In this document: piece by piece, positions 1-9,109 of the stretch
Layout of the letters: every line of letters starts with the position of its first letter
Position numbering within the stretch: the first letter of the stretch is position 1
Assembly: GCA_034429215.1 (NCBI GenBank)
Contig: DAOUGI010000126.1
Location: 62,001-126,000, forward strand
Direction: 5' to 3'
DNA from: JAFGOG01 sp034429215
GTDB lineage: Bacteria; Chloroflexota; Anaerolineae; JAAYZQ01
DNA length: 64,000 nucleotides
The notes under the pieces: model-generated
The model's input: the letters and a program-made list of their open reading frames with translations, nothing else
What the model was told of the DNA's origin: nothing
Databases searched by the model: none
Translations under genes and position numbers: made by a program

Positions 1-3000
1 AGTCGTACACGCCCTCCCACAGCAGCGCGGCAAAGGCCTCGGCGCGCTCGTCGCGCATGTTCTGGTGCTCGTACCAGGTGCCCCACCACCACCAGCCATA
101 GCGATAATCGGGCGAGCTGGGGTCCTGCGGGACGTCGCCCGACACGGCCAGGGCCGGGTTGACGATCTCTAGCCCGGCGGGCAGCGGATCGACCAGGGCC
201 ACGTGGTAGCGGCGGTTGTCGGCCACCATTTTCAGCCGGACGCGCACCCTCGCCCCGGCCTTGATGTGCCACACACCCTGCTCGTCGCGGGTCACGTCGG
301 CCGGGTCGTCCACCGCCTCGTAGCTGCGCTGGACCACAAAGCCCATATCCACCGGGTCGAGGGTCAGGTCGGTGGGCGCGTAGCGCAGCCCCAGCCGGTA
401 GTAGAGCCGCCCGGGCCCCTCCTTGCTGACGATCAGGTCCTGCGCCGACCCCAGCGAGGCCAGGTAGGACATGGGGACGCCGGATTCGTGCCGCTCGGTG
501 GTCCGGCCCTGGTAGGCGTGCTCGCCGACGTAGGTATCGCCCAGCCAGATGCGGGCCACAAAGTCGGGCGTCTGGGATTCAAAGGTGTCAAAGTAGCGGT
601 CGAGCGCCAGCAGGACAAAGACATTCTCCTGGGTGTTGTCCCAGCGGCCCTGCTTGCGGTGGGCCAGCAGGCCGTTGACCACTTTGGGGATCAGGTCGCT
701 GTCCGGCTCGGCGGCGATCAGCGCATCCAGAATGATGGCGTCGGTGCGCCGGTCCGAGCGGAGCAGGAGGTAAGCATGGTCGCTGTAGGCCGTGGTGAAA
801 TTGGCCGCGCCGGCCGTCTCTACAGCCCGGTTGGCGATGTGGCGGGCGATGGCCTCCACCTCGGCAGCAGAGCCGGAATCGTCGAGCATCACCTGCCACA
901 ACCAGGCCGCCGCGTCAAGTGACAGCTTTTCCAGGCCGGCTGTGTTCAGCAGCTTCTTGGCCTTGGCCGCGTCGCCGTCGCCCATGAGGTGGCGTACATA
1001 CAGCGCGTAAGCGCTGACCGTGTGGCGCGTGTCCTCGCCATACCAGGAGGGGTAATAGCCCTCGATCTGCCTCAAGTAGTCGAGGACGCGCGAGCGCATA
1101 TCGGCCGGCACGGCAAAATCCATGCTCTCCGCCCGCTGCAGGGCGTGCGCCACGTGGACGGTGTTGAACGGGATCGACTCGCGGCGGCGGCTCCAGTAGG
1201 GGAACCCGCCATCGTCGTTTTGCAGCACCTGGAGCCGCTCGATATCTCGCTTGACGGCGCTCTCCATCTCTTCCGGCGCGGGCAGCCCTTCCGCCGAAAA
1301 GGCCTGGAGCACGTCGCGCAGGGCCGATATGGCCAGGATGCGCGATGCCAACTGCTCGGAACACTCGAAGCGGTAGGAGGTCAGGTAAAGGACGGCGTCG
1401 GTCAGCGCCTGGAGCGCGGTAGAGGAGGTGCTGATCTCCAGGCCGCCGAACTGGGTAAAGACATCATCGCCTACCGCGGCCAGCGGCTGGGCAATGGCCC
1501 CTTCGTCGACCACGCCGTAGGTGGCAAACGCCTCGGTGGTGGCCGGGGTATAGACCGGCAGCTCCACCGTCGCGGCATCGGCAAACGACCCCGACACGGC
1601 GGCTACCTGGAAGCGGGCGGTGCCGGCCTGGATCGTGATTGCCGGGAAGCGGACCTCGACGCGGTCGCGGGCAGGAACGGTCACCCGCCGGCCCGCGCCG
1701 GCGGTCAGCTCCAGGTTGGTCGCCTGAAGCGCTACGTCGACGGTCAGTGGCTCGTCGGTCTGGTTCTGGACCACCACCGGCAGCTCGAGCTGATCGCCAA
1801 AGTTGAGAAAGCGCGGCGCCGAGGGCCTCACCATCAGCGGCAGCCTGGCGGTGAGGTTAGCCTCCCCCGAGCCAAAGTGGCTGCCGCCGGCGACGGCCAC
1901 GACCATCACCCGGTAGCGGGTGAGGTTGTCGGGCAGCGTCACCTCCACCTGAGCCGCGCCGTTGGCATCGGTGCGCACTTTGGGGGCAAAGGTGGCCAGC
2001 GGGTTGAAATCGGTCCGCACCCGGATCGGCTTGGCCTCAGCAGCATCCTCCATCTCTTTCGCGGCGGAAGGGGCCGAAGTTGGTGCGGCCATCTGAAGCA
2101 CCACGCTCTCCTCAACCGCCATAGTATCCGCCGCCCCAAGTAGGGCGACTTCGCGGTCCTGCGAGGCCAGGGCCTCGGGATTGGCCAAGATGATGCTGTC
2201 TCGGCCGTAACGGCTTTCCAGGTCGGCCGGACGCTCGGCGTAAAAGACGGCCAGGGGGTCGGCAAGCTGATAGCCGGTCAGGGCCAGGATCGCCTCGTCG
2301 ACCACGACCACCGCCAGCTCCGCATCGGCCACCGGCCGGCCGTCGGGGCCGGTCAGCAGCAGGTCCAGCGTCGTCTGGCCGCCTGGCTCCAGCTCCTTTT
2401 CGCGCGGCGTCACCTGGAGCTTTAGGGTGCGCTGCAGCGGCGGGATGCTCAGGCTGAGCTCGCCCCGCGCGTACGCCGGGCGGGGAGGCGCGCCCTCCAC
2501 CGCCTCGCCCTGATCGTCGGTGCGCGCTGCGGCGCCCACCAGGTCCACCTGGAGGTGGAGGTTGGGGATGTGCTTGTCTTCGATAGGCACGCTCAGAGTG
2601 ACGGTGCCGTCTTCAACCCGGAAGCGCTCGGTGTACAGGATGCCGCTGCGGCTCACGGTCAGCAGCCCTTCGGCCGGGCTAAAGGGCGATTGGACCAGGA
2701 CCTGGGCCACATCGCCCGGCTGGTAGCTCTCCTTGTCGGGGATGAGGGTGACCTGTTCCTGCTCTACCTTGCGCGAGACCGGCTGCTGCCCGCCGCTCAC
2801 CCAGCGGGTGAACTGGCTCTGATTCTTGCGGCCCGACGAGTCGGTAACGGTGGCGGTGATCTGGTATTGGCCGCCCATCTCTGTTTTGAAAGTGCACGAC
2901 ACCGGCTCGGAGCCAGAGCCCACACTGCACTCCTGGACGTCGACCGCTTCCTGCTGCCAGGTGCCGCGCACGCTCCGCCACTCCATGCGGGCCGCCTGAA

Positions 3001-6000
3001 CCTGGACCGGACGGTCGGGCACGGGCGCGCCGTCCAGATCGGTTACGATGATGTCAATATCGAGCGGCTCACCACGCTGGACAAAGGTGCGGTCGCAGCG
3101 CAGCCCAACGTACAGGTCGGCAGGGTGGACCAGCAGCGTCGTTGCCGCCGCCCACGCCTGGCGATTGACGTCCATGACGGTCGCCTCGGCCCGGATGCTC
3201 ATCGGCTGGGGCTCGCCCTCCTGCTCGAAATCGAGCTGGAGAAAGTGGGTGCCCGAGGCATCGGTCACGCCCGAGAAGGTCTCTACCTTTGTCTCACCGC
3301 GATAAGGCGGGTAGTACCAATCCCGGTACCACCAAGGTTGCCAGCGGCCAAAGATGAAATCAGGCCAGTTTGGCGGCGAGTAGCTGCCGGGCGACGAGCT
3401 GACCTGCCAGGTTACCTCCGCGTTCGGTAGGGGACCGCCGGCATAGTAGGCAGCCTCGACTGCCACCGTGGCCGAGCCGCCAGAAGCGTGCGACACAGGG
3501 CCGCCGGCAAAGTAGGGGCCGGGGGTCTCGTTGCGGGCGGTGACTTCGAACTCGGGACGGCGGAACTCTTGGATCTGGAAGCTATGGCCATACTGCCAGC
3601 TGGTAGCCAGGTCGCCCAGGCTGCCCTGGGCGGTGAGCTCGATGGTGGCATAGCCCAGGTTGGCGTTGTTGGGCAGGGTAAAGGCCAGGTCAAAGCCGCC
3701 CAAGGCATTGGCCTCGGCCTGCCCGGTAGCCATTTCGTTGCCTTGGGAGCTGATGACCCGGTAGCTCACCGATTCGACCGGCACCAGGCCGACATCGCCG
3801 TCCTGCCGGCTGCCGACACGCCGCAGCCAACCCTTGACGTGCACCTCTTCACCCGGCCGGTAGATGCCGCGGTCGTCGAACACGTACCAGCGCAGCTCGT
3901 CTGACGCCGGCCTGGATTCCCAGGCCTCGTCGCTCCAGGCATAGGGCGACCGGGGCAGGATGGCCGTGTCGCTGCCCTTTTTCGCCACCAGCAGAACCGC
4001 GTTCCGCCCAGACAGGTCCAGGCGGGCCGTGCCGTCCTCGCCGGTGACCGCCGCCCCACCGAAAGAGCCAACGCCTCCGCTCCGGTTCTGCCCCTCGATC
4101 GTCACGCCGGACAGCGGGGCGCCATTCTGGAGGACGGTAGCCCACACCATCATCTGGCCGTGGTCGGCAAAGGCGTCAAGCCCGATGCGGGTTGCCTGCA
4201 CCCAGACCTGGACGGGTTGCCAGTAGCGGTCGCGATCGGGCAGCGGATCTGGCTCGACAATGACGATCAGATGTCCCAAACCGCCCTCCAGGGCCGAGCT
4301 CAGGTCGATGCTCACTTCGGTCAGTGCGTCGGTCGCTGCTTCCAGCGGCATGATCTTGTCGATCGCCGGCCGGCCAAGCGGCTCCGCCTGATAGCCCTGC
4401 CGGTAATAGTTCTCCAGGTAGGTCCTGAAACTGGGCCAGTCGGAAGGCTGCACCTGGTAGGCCCTCACCCTCAGATGTGTATAATTGATGGTATACACCG
4501 TCAGCACCGGCGTCTTGGAGGCCGGGTCCAGCGTGACAAAAGACTCTTCCGGGCCATAGAGAGCCGGCTCGGCCGAGCCGATCTTGAAGGTCAAGCTGGC
4601 ATCTTGGCCCAGCGTCTGCCCAAAGATATCCTGCAGCGAGCCGCTGACCACAGCAGTGTAGGTGGTGAGACCCGTGGTGGCCCCATGGATCGTGATGGTG
4701 TTGCCAGAGACGTCGACCGTGGCGCCCGCGAGCGCCAGCTCGATGCGCAGCATCTTATCCTGGTAGACATCGGCGTCGAGCGGGTTGTTGAATTCGATGA
4801 ACAGGGGAGCGAGCGGGCGGCAGTCATCCTGGTACCACGAGCAGCCGTGGCGCACGATGCGCAGCGGCGCGTAGGTGCTAAAGCCGTAGCTCTGCGCCTC
4901 CGTGCTGACCAGAGGTCCCTCGGCGGAGGGCGTGCCGGGGCCGACCATGACCGACACGGCGGCATCGGCCGGCAGGGGCTGTTCGGCCACAAAGGCCAGC
5001 CAGCGGCTCTCCTCGGCGCCATCGGCCGCGCGGCCGGCATCCTTGTCGGCAGCGAGATCGTCGGCCGTCGCCAGTCTGACCGGCGCCGGGCTACCACCGG
5101 CCGTCACCGCAATCGTCTTGAGCACGGCCGCCGGATCGATCCGCTGATCAAAGACGACCAGGAACACCGGGCTCAGCGGCTGCGGGCTGCCGGAGGGTGG
5201 GTAGGAGGCGATCATGCGCGGCGGAGGCGTGCTAAAGGTCCAGCGCACCTCCTCGGCCAGGACGCCGCCCGTAGCCGACCTGGTGCCGGCCGGGACGGTC
5301 GCCACATACTCGGTGGCCATCGGCAGGCGGTCGATCTGGGTCGAGTCGTATTCAAAGCTCAAGGTCTTGGTGCCGAGCCACTTCCAGGTGCCGGGCAGCG
5401 ACGGTTCTAGCCGCACCGGCACGTCGGCGGCCGCGAGCGCCTCGAGGGTCGCCAGGGGCGCCATGGGCTGGTCAAAGGTGACGTTCAGGAACGGGGCCAG
5501 CGCGATCTGGCCCTCAGGGGCATAGCGCAGCACGTGCAGCGGGCCGGCGGCCGGGGGTTCGGGGACGACCACCGCCGCCGGTGGGGGAAAATCCTCCTCC
5601 ACGGTCTGGCCGGGCCGGGGCGGCGGAGGAGAATCGGGCGGCAAGTGCAGCTCCATCTGCTCTCCGGGCTCGGCGGTCAGCTCGGGCAAACGGGCCAGGA
5701 TGGCGGCGATTTCATCGTCCGACAAGGGCTCACCCTGAACCGGCGGCAGCGACTCAATAGCCTGCTGCCCCGCCTGGCCCTCGCTCAGCCGGATGAGGAG
5801 CTGCTCGCCGCCGCTCTCGGCCAGGCCGCCGCCCCAATAGCCGACCGAAACGGTCGACTCATAGCCGCTCGACGCGGCCGTGTCGACCAGGGCCGGGTAG
5901 GTGGCGCCCTGCACCTCAGTGGCGTGCGGGCGCCGCGCCACCAAGATAACGGCTGTCACCGCGACCGCCAGCAGCACAACCGCGCCGGCGGCAATGAGCA

Positions 6001-6043
6001 GAAACCGCCGGCTGCGGATCGTTTCCTTCCAGTTTTTGGCCAT
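1..6043 (-). CDS. Bacterial alpha-2-macroglobulin family protein, 3'-truncated by window edge
   Basis: A very large envelope protein; 2014 residues are visible and the C-terminus lies beyond the left edge. The ATG at 6041-6043 follows a GGGGGAG ribosome site. Residues about 13-36 form one hydrophobic N-terminal anchor without a lipobox cysteine. Three Ig-like (Big_5-type) segments follow, each with a VTFDQP-like core, then macroglobulin beta domains and a central A2M segment (VRTDANGAAQVEVTLPDN). The thioester motif C-S-E-Q (C1561, Q1564; bases 1352-1363) lies in an alpha-helical thioester domain. Family knowledge: bacterial A2Ms trap proteases in the periplasm or at the surface and often neighbour penicillin-binding protein 1C, so pbpC could lie beyond the edge (inference). 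The long plus-strand open frames here are antisense shadows. Confidence 0.93.
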   Translation of the reverse strand, partial: MAKNWKETIRSRRFLLIAAGAVVLLAVAVTAVILVARRPHATEVQGATYPALVDTAASSGYESTVSVGYWGGGLAESGGEQLLIRLSEGQAGQQAIESLPPVQGEPLSDDEIAAILARLPELTAEPGEQMELHLPPDSPPPPRPGQTVEEDFPPPAAVVVPEPPAAGPLHVLRYAPEGQIALAPFLNVTFDQPMAPLATLEALAAADVPVRLEPSLPGTWKWLGTKTLSFEYDSTQIDRLPMATEYVATVPAGTRSATGGVLAEEVRWTFSTPPPRMIASYPPSGSPQPLSPVFLVVFDQRIDPAAVLKTIAVTAGGSPAPVRLATADDLAADKDAGRAADGAEESRWLAFVAEQPLPADAAVSVMVGPGTPSAEGPLVSTEAQSYGFSTYAPLRIVRHGCSWYQDDCRPLAPLFIEFNNPLDADVYQDKMLRIELALAGATVDVSGNTITIHGATTGLTTYTAVVSGSLQDIFGQTLGQDASLTFKIGSAEPALYGPEESFVTLDPASKTPVLTVYTINYTHLRVRAYQVQPSDWPSFRTYLENYYRQGYQAEPLGRPAIDKIMPLEAATDALTEVSIDLSSALEGGLGHLIVIVEPDPLPDRDRYWQPVQVWVQATRIGLDAFADHGQMMVWATVLQNGAPLSGVTIEGQNRSGGVGSFGGAAVTGEDGTARLDLSGRNAVLLVAKKGSDTAILPRSPYAWSDEAWESRPASDELRWYVFDDRGIYRPGEEVHVKGWLRRVGSRQDGDVGLVPVESVSYRVISSQGNEMATGQAEANALGGFDLAFTLPNNANLGYATIELTAQGSLGDLATSWQYGHSFQIQEFRRPEFEVTARNETPGPYFAGGPVSHASGGSATVAVEAAYYAGGPLPNAEVTWQVSSSPGSYSPPNWPDFIFGRWQPWWYRDWYYPPYRGETKVETFSGVTDASGTHFLQLDFEQEGEPQPMSIRAEATVMDVNRQAWAAATTLLVHPADLYVGLRCDRTFVQRGEPLDIDIIVTDLDGAPVPDRPVQVQAARMEWRSVRGTWQQEAVDVQECSVGSGSEPVSCTFKTEMGGQYQITATVTDSSGRKNQSQFTRWVSGGQQPVSRKVEQEQVTLIPDKESYQPGDVAQVLVQSPFSPAEGLLTVSRSGILYTERFRVEDGTVTLSVPIEDKHIPNLHLQVDLVGAAARTDDQGEAVEGAPPRPAYARGELSLSIPPLQRTLKLQVTPREKELEPGGQTTLDLLLTGPDGRPVADAELAVVVVDEAILALTGYQLADPLAVFYAERPADLESRYGRDSIILANPEALASQDREVALLGAADTMAVEESVVLQMAAPTSAPSAAKEMEDAAEAKPIRVRTDFNPLATFAPKVRTDANGAAQVEVTLPDNLTRYRVMVVAVAGGSHFGSGEANLTARLPLMVRPSAPRFLNFGDQLELPVVVQNQTDEPLTVDVALQATNLELTAGAGRRVTVPARDRVEVRFPAITIQAGTARFQVAAVSGSFADAATVELPVYTPATTEAFATYGVVDEGAIAQPLAAVGDDVFTQFGGLEISTSSTALQALTDAVLYLTSYRFECSEQLASRILAISALRDVLQAFSAEGLPAPEEMESAVKRDIERLQVLQNDDGGFPYWSRRRESIPFNTVHVAHALQRAESMDFAVPADMRSRVLDYLRQIEGYYPSWYGEDTRHTVSAYALYVRHLMGDGDAAKAKKLLNTAGLEKLSLDAAAWLWQVMLDDSGSAAEVEAIARHIANRAVETAGAANFTTAYSDHAYLLLRSDRRTDAIILDALIAAEPDSDLIPKVVNGLLAHRKQGRWDNTQENVFVLLALDRYFDTFESQTPDFVARIWLGDTYVGEHAYQGRTTERHESGVPMSYLASLGSAQDLIVSKEGPGRLYYRLGLRYAPTDLTLDPVDMGFVVQRSYEAVDDPADVTRDEQGVWHIKAGARVRVRLKMVADNRRYHVALVDPLPAGLEIVNPALAVSGDVPQDPSSPDYRYGWWWWGTWYEHQNMRDERAEAFAALLWEGVYD

Positions 6044-6133
6044 AAGATCTCCCCCTTGAAAACGGACTTGCTATATGCCAGACGTCAAGGGCGGCAGAGT
6101 AGTTCCACACATGTCACCGCCGGCCATGCCGTT

Positions 6134-6775
6134 TCAGATCGTCCTGGCATCAAAGAACGCCCGGCCGTCGCCGTGCCAGACGCGAAAGGCTTCGGGTATC
6201 CGGGTGCGGTGGCCCGGATCCAGATCCTCGGGTAGATGATCCTCGGGAAACCAGCCAGATCCCAGCACCTCGACGGCATGAGATGGAGGCGCCGCCGGCT
6301 CGTGCTCCAGCGGCTCGCACAGGAAAAGGAACTGGTAAAGGTGGTGGCGGGTGGGGGTGCCGCACAGCCGCGAGTCAAAGACGCCGACGAGGGAGACGGC
6401 GCGGCAGCGGATGCCGGTTTCCTCCATAGCCTCGCGCTCGACGCCCTCAGCAGGCGTCTCGCCGACCTCAAGCGCTCCGCCGGGCATGGCCCACTGGCCG
6501 TTGTCGGCCCGCCGGATGAGGAGGATCCGCCCCTGGTCATCGATCACGGCAGCATCGCCGGTGGAGAAGGGGGTAGGGCAGGAAAAGATAGGGTCGCGGA
6601 GTGGCTCGATCTGGTCGAGCGCCTGGCCGCTGACCAGGGCCAGCATCTCCATGGCGATTGTCTGGACGGCGCGGTAGGCCTCCCGGTCGTGGAACCGCTG
6701 GGTAAAACGAAGGCCCATGGCCGAAATGCTGCGCAGTCTATCGGCCCACAGGGCGATCTGTTCGGCGGCAGTCAT
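6134..6775 (-). CDS. Nudix hydrolase with N-terminal Nudix_N domain
   Basis: 213 residues. The N-terminal about 60 residues (IALWADRLRSISAMGLRFTQ) match the helical Nudix_N domain found ahead of a subset of Nudix enzymes. The catalytic Nudix box is complete: GGALEVGETPAEGVEREAME followed by ETGI. Likely hydrolyses a nucleoside diphosphate linked to another moiety, with ADP-ribose or a nucleotide sugar as candidates; the substrate cannot be read from sequence. The ATG start at 6773-6775 lies 2 bp after the stop of the upstream Mth938-like gene, so the two are probably cotranscribed. Confidence 0.88.
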   Translation of the reverse strand: MTAAEQIALWADRLRSISAMGLRFTQRFHDREAYRAVQTIAMEMLALVSGQALDQIEPLRDPIFSCPTPFSTGDAAVIDDQGRILLIRRADNGQWAMPGGALEVGETPAEGVEREAMEETGIRCRAVSLVGVFDSRLCGTPTRHHLYQFLFLCEPLEHEPAAPPSHAVEVLGSGWFPEDHLPEDLDPGHRTRIPEAFRVWHGDGRAFFDARTI

Positions 6776-6777
6776 GG

Positions 6778-7140
6778 CTAGCAGGTCACGTGGAACACGC
6801 CGATGACGGCGCCTTTGGCCTCGTTCCAGGCGTCGATGGCCCGCAGTGTAGGCAGGAGCTTGACCTTGCAGTCCTTGTCTTTGAAATAAGCGGCGGCCTC
6901 TGCCGACAGCTCGACCAGGCCGGTCTGGCCGGTGCCGACGATCAGGCGCTCGGCGCCTTTGTCGTGGATGTGCTTGGCTTCGGCCAGGGAGATGGTGTGC
7001 GAGGTGCCATAGATCTCTGAGGACAGCTTCTTTTTGCGCTTTTTGACCTGGCCGTCGAGGCCGATCTGGACGTCATAGTCATAGACCTCGCCGGCGATAG
7101 TGATCGAGCCGAACTCGGTCGCATCGATTTTGGGTTTCAT
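6778..7140 (-). CDS. Mth938/AAMDC-like small protein
   Basis: 120 residues, beginning MKPKIDATEFGSITIAGEVY. The fold family is Mth938/AAMDC (DUF498): the core with S-H-T-I and 'ERLIVGTGQTGLVELSAEA' is typical. No biochemical role is established in bacteria. The start at 7138-7140 is preceded by AGGAGG; an in-frame extension to 7275 would have to run through the palindrome and into selB, so it was rejected. It sits between selB and a Nudix gene, all on the same strand. Confidence 0.85.
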   Translation of the reverse strand: MKPKIDATEFGSITIAGEVYDYDVQIGLDGQVKKRKKKLSSEIYGTSHTISLAEAKHIHDKGAERLIVGTGQTGLVELSAEAAAYFKDKDCKVKLLPTLRAIDAWNEAKGAVIGVFHVTC

Positions 7141-7156
7141 GGAGAACCTCCTGTAG

Positions 7157-7178
7157 GGGCAGGCCTCCGTGCCTGCCC
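7157..7178. repeat. Small perfect hairpin between selB and the Mth938-like gene
   Basis: GGGCAGGC at 7157-7164 pairs with GCCTGCCC at 7171-7178 around a 6-nt loop. It lies 2 bp past the selB stop codon and upstream of the next ribosome site. It has no T-run. It looks like one of the short dispersed palindromes of this genome, and could attenuate or stabilise the selB transcript (inference). Confidence 0.6.
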
Positions 7179-7180
7179 TG

Positions 7181-9106
7181 TCAGCGCAAGACGCGCTCGT
7201 CGCCAACGCGACGGGTGATGCGCTTTTCGTCCAGGTAGTTGACCAGGGCCAGGGCGTATTTGCGGCTGGCGCCAAAGAGGTCGCGGACCTGGGCGACGGT
7301 GATCGTCGGGTTCTCGTGCAAGAAAGCGACGATCCGGTCGCGCATCTGCTCGTAGGTTTCGGTCAAAAAGATGACGTCCTCGTTAAGCCGGACCAGACGG
7401 CTCTGCTCGAGCAGAGCGTTAAGGACTTGAGCGCCGACGATCTCTTCACACTGGGCCACCGACGGCGTGGTATAAGGGCTCTCGCGGAAAAGGTGGAGGA
7501 GGTAATCGACCTGGCGCTGCTGGGCAGGGGTAAAGCTCGCCTGGTGAGAGGCCAGCCGCAGGGTGGTGGCATCCCCGGCCAGCCAGCCCTCGGTGCCGGC
7601 CAGGGCAGCGATCTCGTTGAACAAGCGTGGGGTGACGGCCGGCAGGCGCTGGCTCAGGCGGCTCTTGACCTCTTCGCGGGGCATGCCGGCGCGCAGTGGG
7701 AACTGGGCGTGGTACTCGCCCAGCAGGCTTTCCAGCCGCTCGCGCAGCTCGCCCCAGCCGGAGCGGGTGACGACGAAATGGGCGTCGGGGATCGGCGGCA
7801 GGGGATCGGCGATGCTGAATTTGGCATCGAGGACAAGAACCTGGCCGTCGCGGACGAGGACCGGCAAGGCATCCCTGGCCTGCTGCCGCGCCAGGCTGCT
7901 GCGGGCCAGCAGGTCACCCACTTCCGACGGCTGGCGGCGCTCGAGGGCCTGGACCAGGATCTCCTCAGGCGTGCCGTGGATCAGCGTCTCCAGTTGGGCG
8001 ACGATCTCTGGCCGAAAGCGCTGGTGACGGCGGCCGGGAAAAGGGTTCACGACGATACCGCCGCCGACGGTGACGCTGGGCGATGGCTGGCGGAGGATGA
8101 AACGATCGCCCTTGACCAGGGCAACCGGCGCGGCCAGGCGGATTTGGACCCAGGCCTCGTCGCCGGGGACCAGGACTTCTTTGTCAAGAAGGCGGACCCA
8201 GGCGGGGGCCTCAGCCGCGCCGCTGAAAAAGTCGACCTGGGCATTGTGCTTTAGCGGGCCGGGGGCATCGGCCAGGTAGCGAAAATGGCAATCGACCAAG
8301 GTTGTCGGCTTGAGCCAGCCGGGCACCGTTACGACCTCGCCGCGCTGTACCTGGTCCTTGCTGACGCCGGTGAGATTGACGGCAACGCGGCTGCCCGGCA
8401 CGGCCTGCTCGACCTTGGCCTTGTGAGTTTGCAGGCCACGGATGCGGGCCCTGAGCCCCGATGGCAGGAACTCGACCTCCTGGCCGGTGGACAGCGGACC
8501 ATCGCTGAGGGTGCCGGTGACCACCGTGCCAAAACCAGAGATGGTAAAGACCCGATCGACCGGCAGGCGGGCCCGGCCCACGTTGCGGCGCGGGGCGGCC
8601 GTGTCCAGGACGCGCTCCAGCTCGACGATCAGTTGGTCCAATCCCTGCCGGGTCCGCGCCGAACAGCGGACGATCGGCGCTCTGGTCAGGACGGTGCCGT
8701 CGAGAACATCGAGGAGGTCCGCCTCGACCAGCTCGAGCCAGTCTTCGTCCTGGACGGCGTCGACCTTGGTCAGGGCGACAACGCCCCCGTGAACGTGGAG
8801 CAGGTCGAGAATAGCCAGGTGCTCGCGGGTTTGGGGCATGACCCCTTCGTCGGCAGCAACGACAAACAGGGCAGCGTCGATACCGCCCACACCGGCGAGC
8901 ATGTTCTTGATAAAGTCTTTGTGGCCGGGGACGTCGACGATGCCGACCTGCTCACCGCCCGGCAAGGCCAGCCAGGCAAAGCCCAGGTCGATGGTCATGT
9001 CGCGTTCTTTTTCTTCCTTAAGCCGGTCGGGATCGATGCCGGTCAGGGCATGGACCAGGGTGGACTTGCCATGATCGACGTGGCCGGCGGTGCCTATTAC
9101 GCGCAA
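7181..9106 (-). CDS. selB: Selenocysteine-specific translation elongation factor SelB
   Basis: 641 residues. Binds GTP, Sec-tRNA(Sec) and the mRNA SECIS hairpin and delivers selenocysteine to UGA codons. The GTPase motifs are intact: GHVDHGKS (8-15), DVPGH (58-62) and TKVD (113-116). Translation-factor beta-barrels follow, and the C-terminal half (about 380-641) carries the winged-helix repeats that bind SECIS RNA. It starts at a TTG (9104-9106), 3 bp after the upstream stop, with AGGA about 8 nt ahead; no ATG is in a suitable place. Its presence matches the UGA-containing peroxiredoxin at 62.3 kb. selA, selC and selD are not in the window. Confidence 0.95.
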   Translation of the reverse strand: MRVIGTAGHVDHGKSTLVHALTGIDPDRLKEEKERDMTIDLGFAWLALPGGEQVGIVDVPGHKDFIKNMLAGVGGIDAALFVVAADEGVMPQTREHLAILDLLHVHGGVVALTKVDAVQDEDWLELVEADLLDVLDGTVLTRAPIVRCSARTRQGLDQLIVELERVLDTAAPRRNVGRARLPVDRVFTISGFGTVVTGTLSDGPLSTGQEVEFLPSGLRARIRGLQTHKAKVEQAVPGSRVAVNLTGVSKDQVQRGEVVTVPGWLKPTTLVDCHFRYLADAPGPLKHNAQVDFFSGAAEAPAWVRLLDKEVLVPGDEAWVQIRLAAPVALVKGDRFILRQPSPSVTVGGGIVVNPFPGRRHQRFRPEIVAQLETLIHGTPEEILVQALERRQPSEVGDLLARSSLARQQARDALPVLVRDGQVLVLDAKFSIADPLPPIPDAHFVVTRSGWGELRERLESLLGEYHAQFPLRAGMPREEVKSRLSQRLPAVTPRLFNEIAALAGTEGWLAGDATTLRLASHQASFTPAQQRQVDYLLHLFRESPYTTPSVAQCEEIVGAQVLNALLEQSRLVRLNEDVIFLTETYEQMRDRIVAFLHENPTITVAQVRDLFGASRKYALALVNYLDEKRITRRVGDERVLR

Positions 9107-9109
9107 GGT

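Noticed and set aside
203..5410. Several long plus-strand open frames across the first 6 kb
   Set aside because: They are antisense to the clearly recognisable alpha-2-macroglobulin; their translations are low-complexity Gly/Arg/Val-rich strings produced by GC bias.
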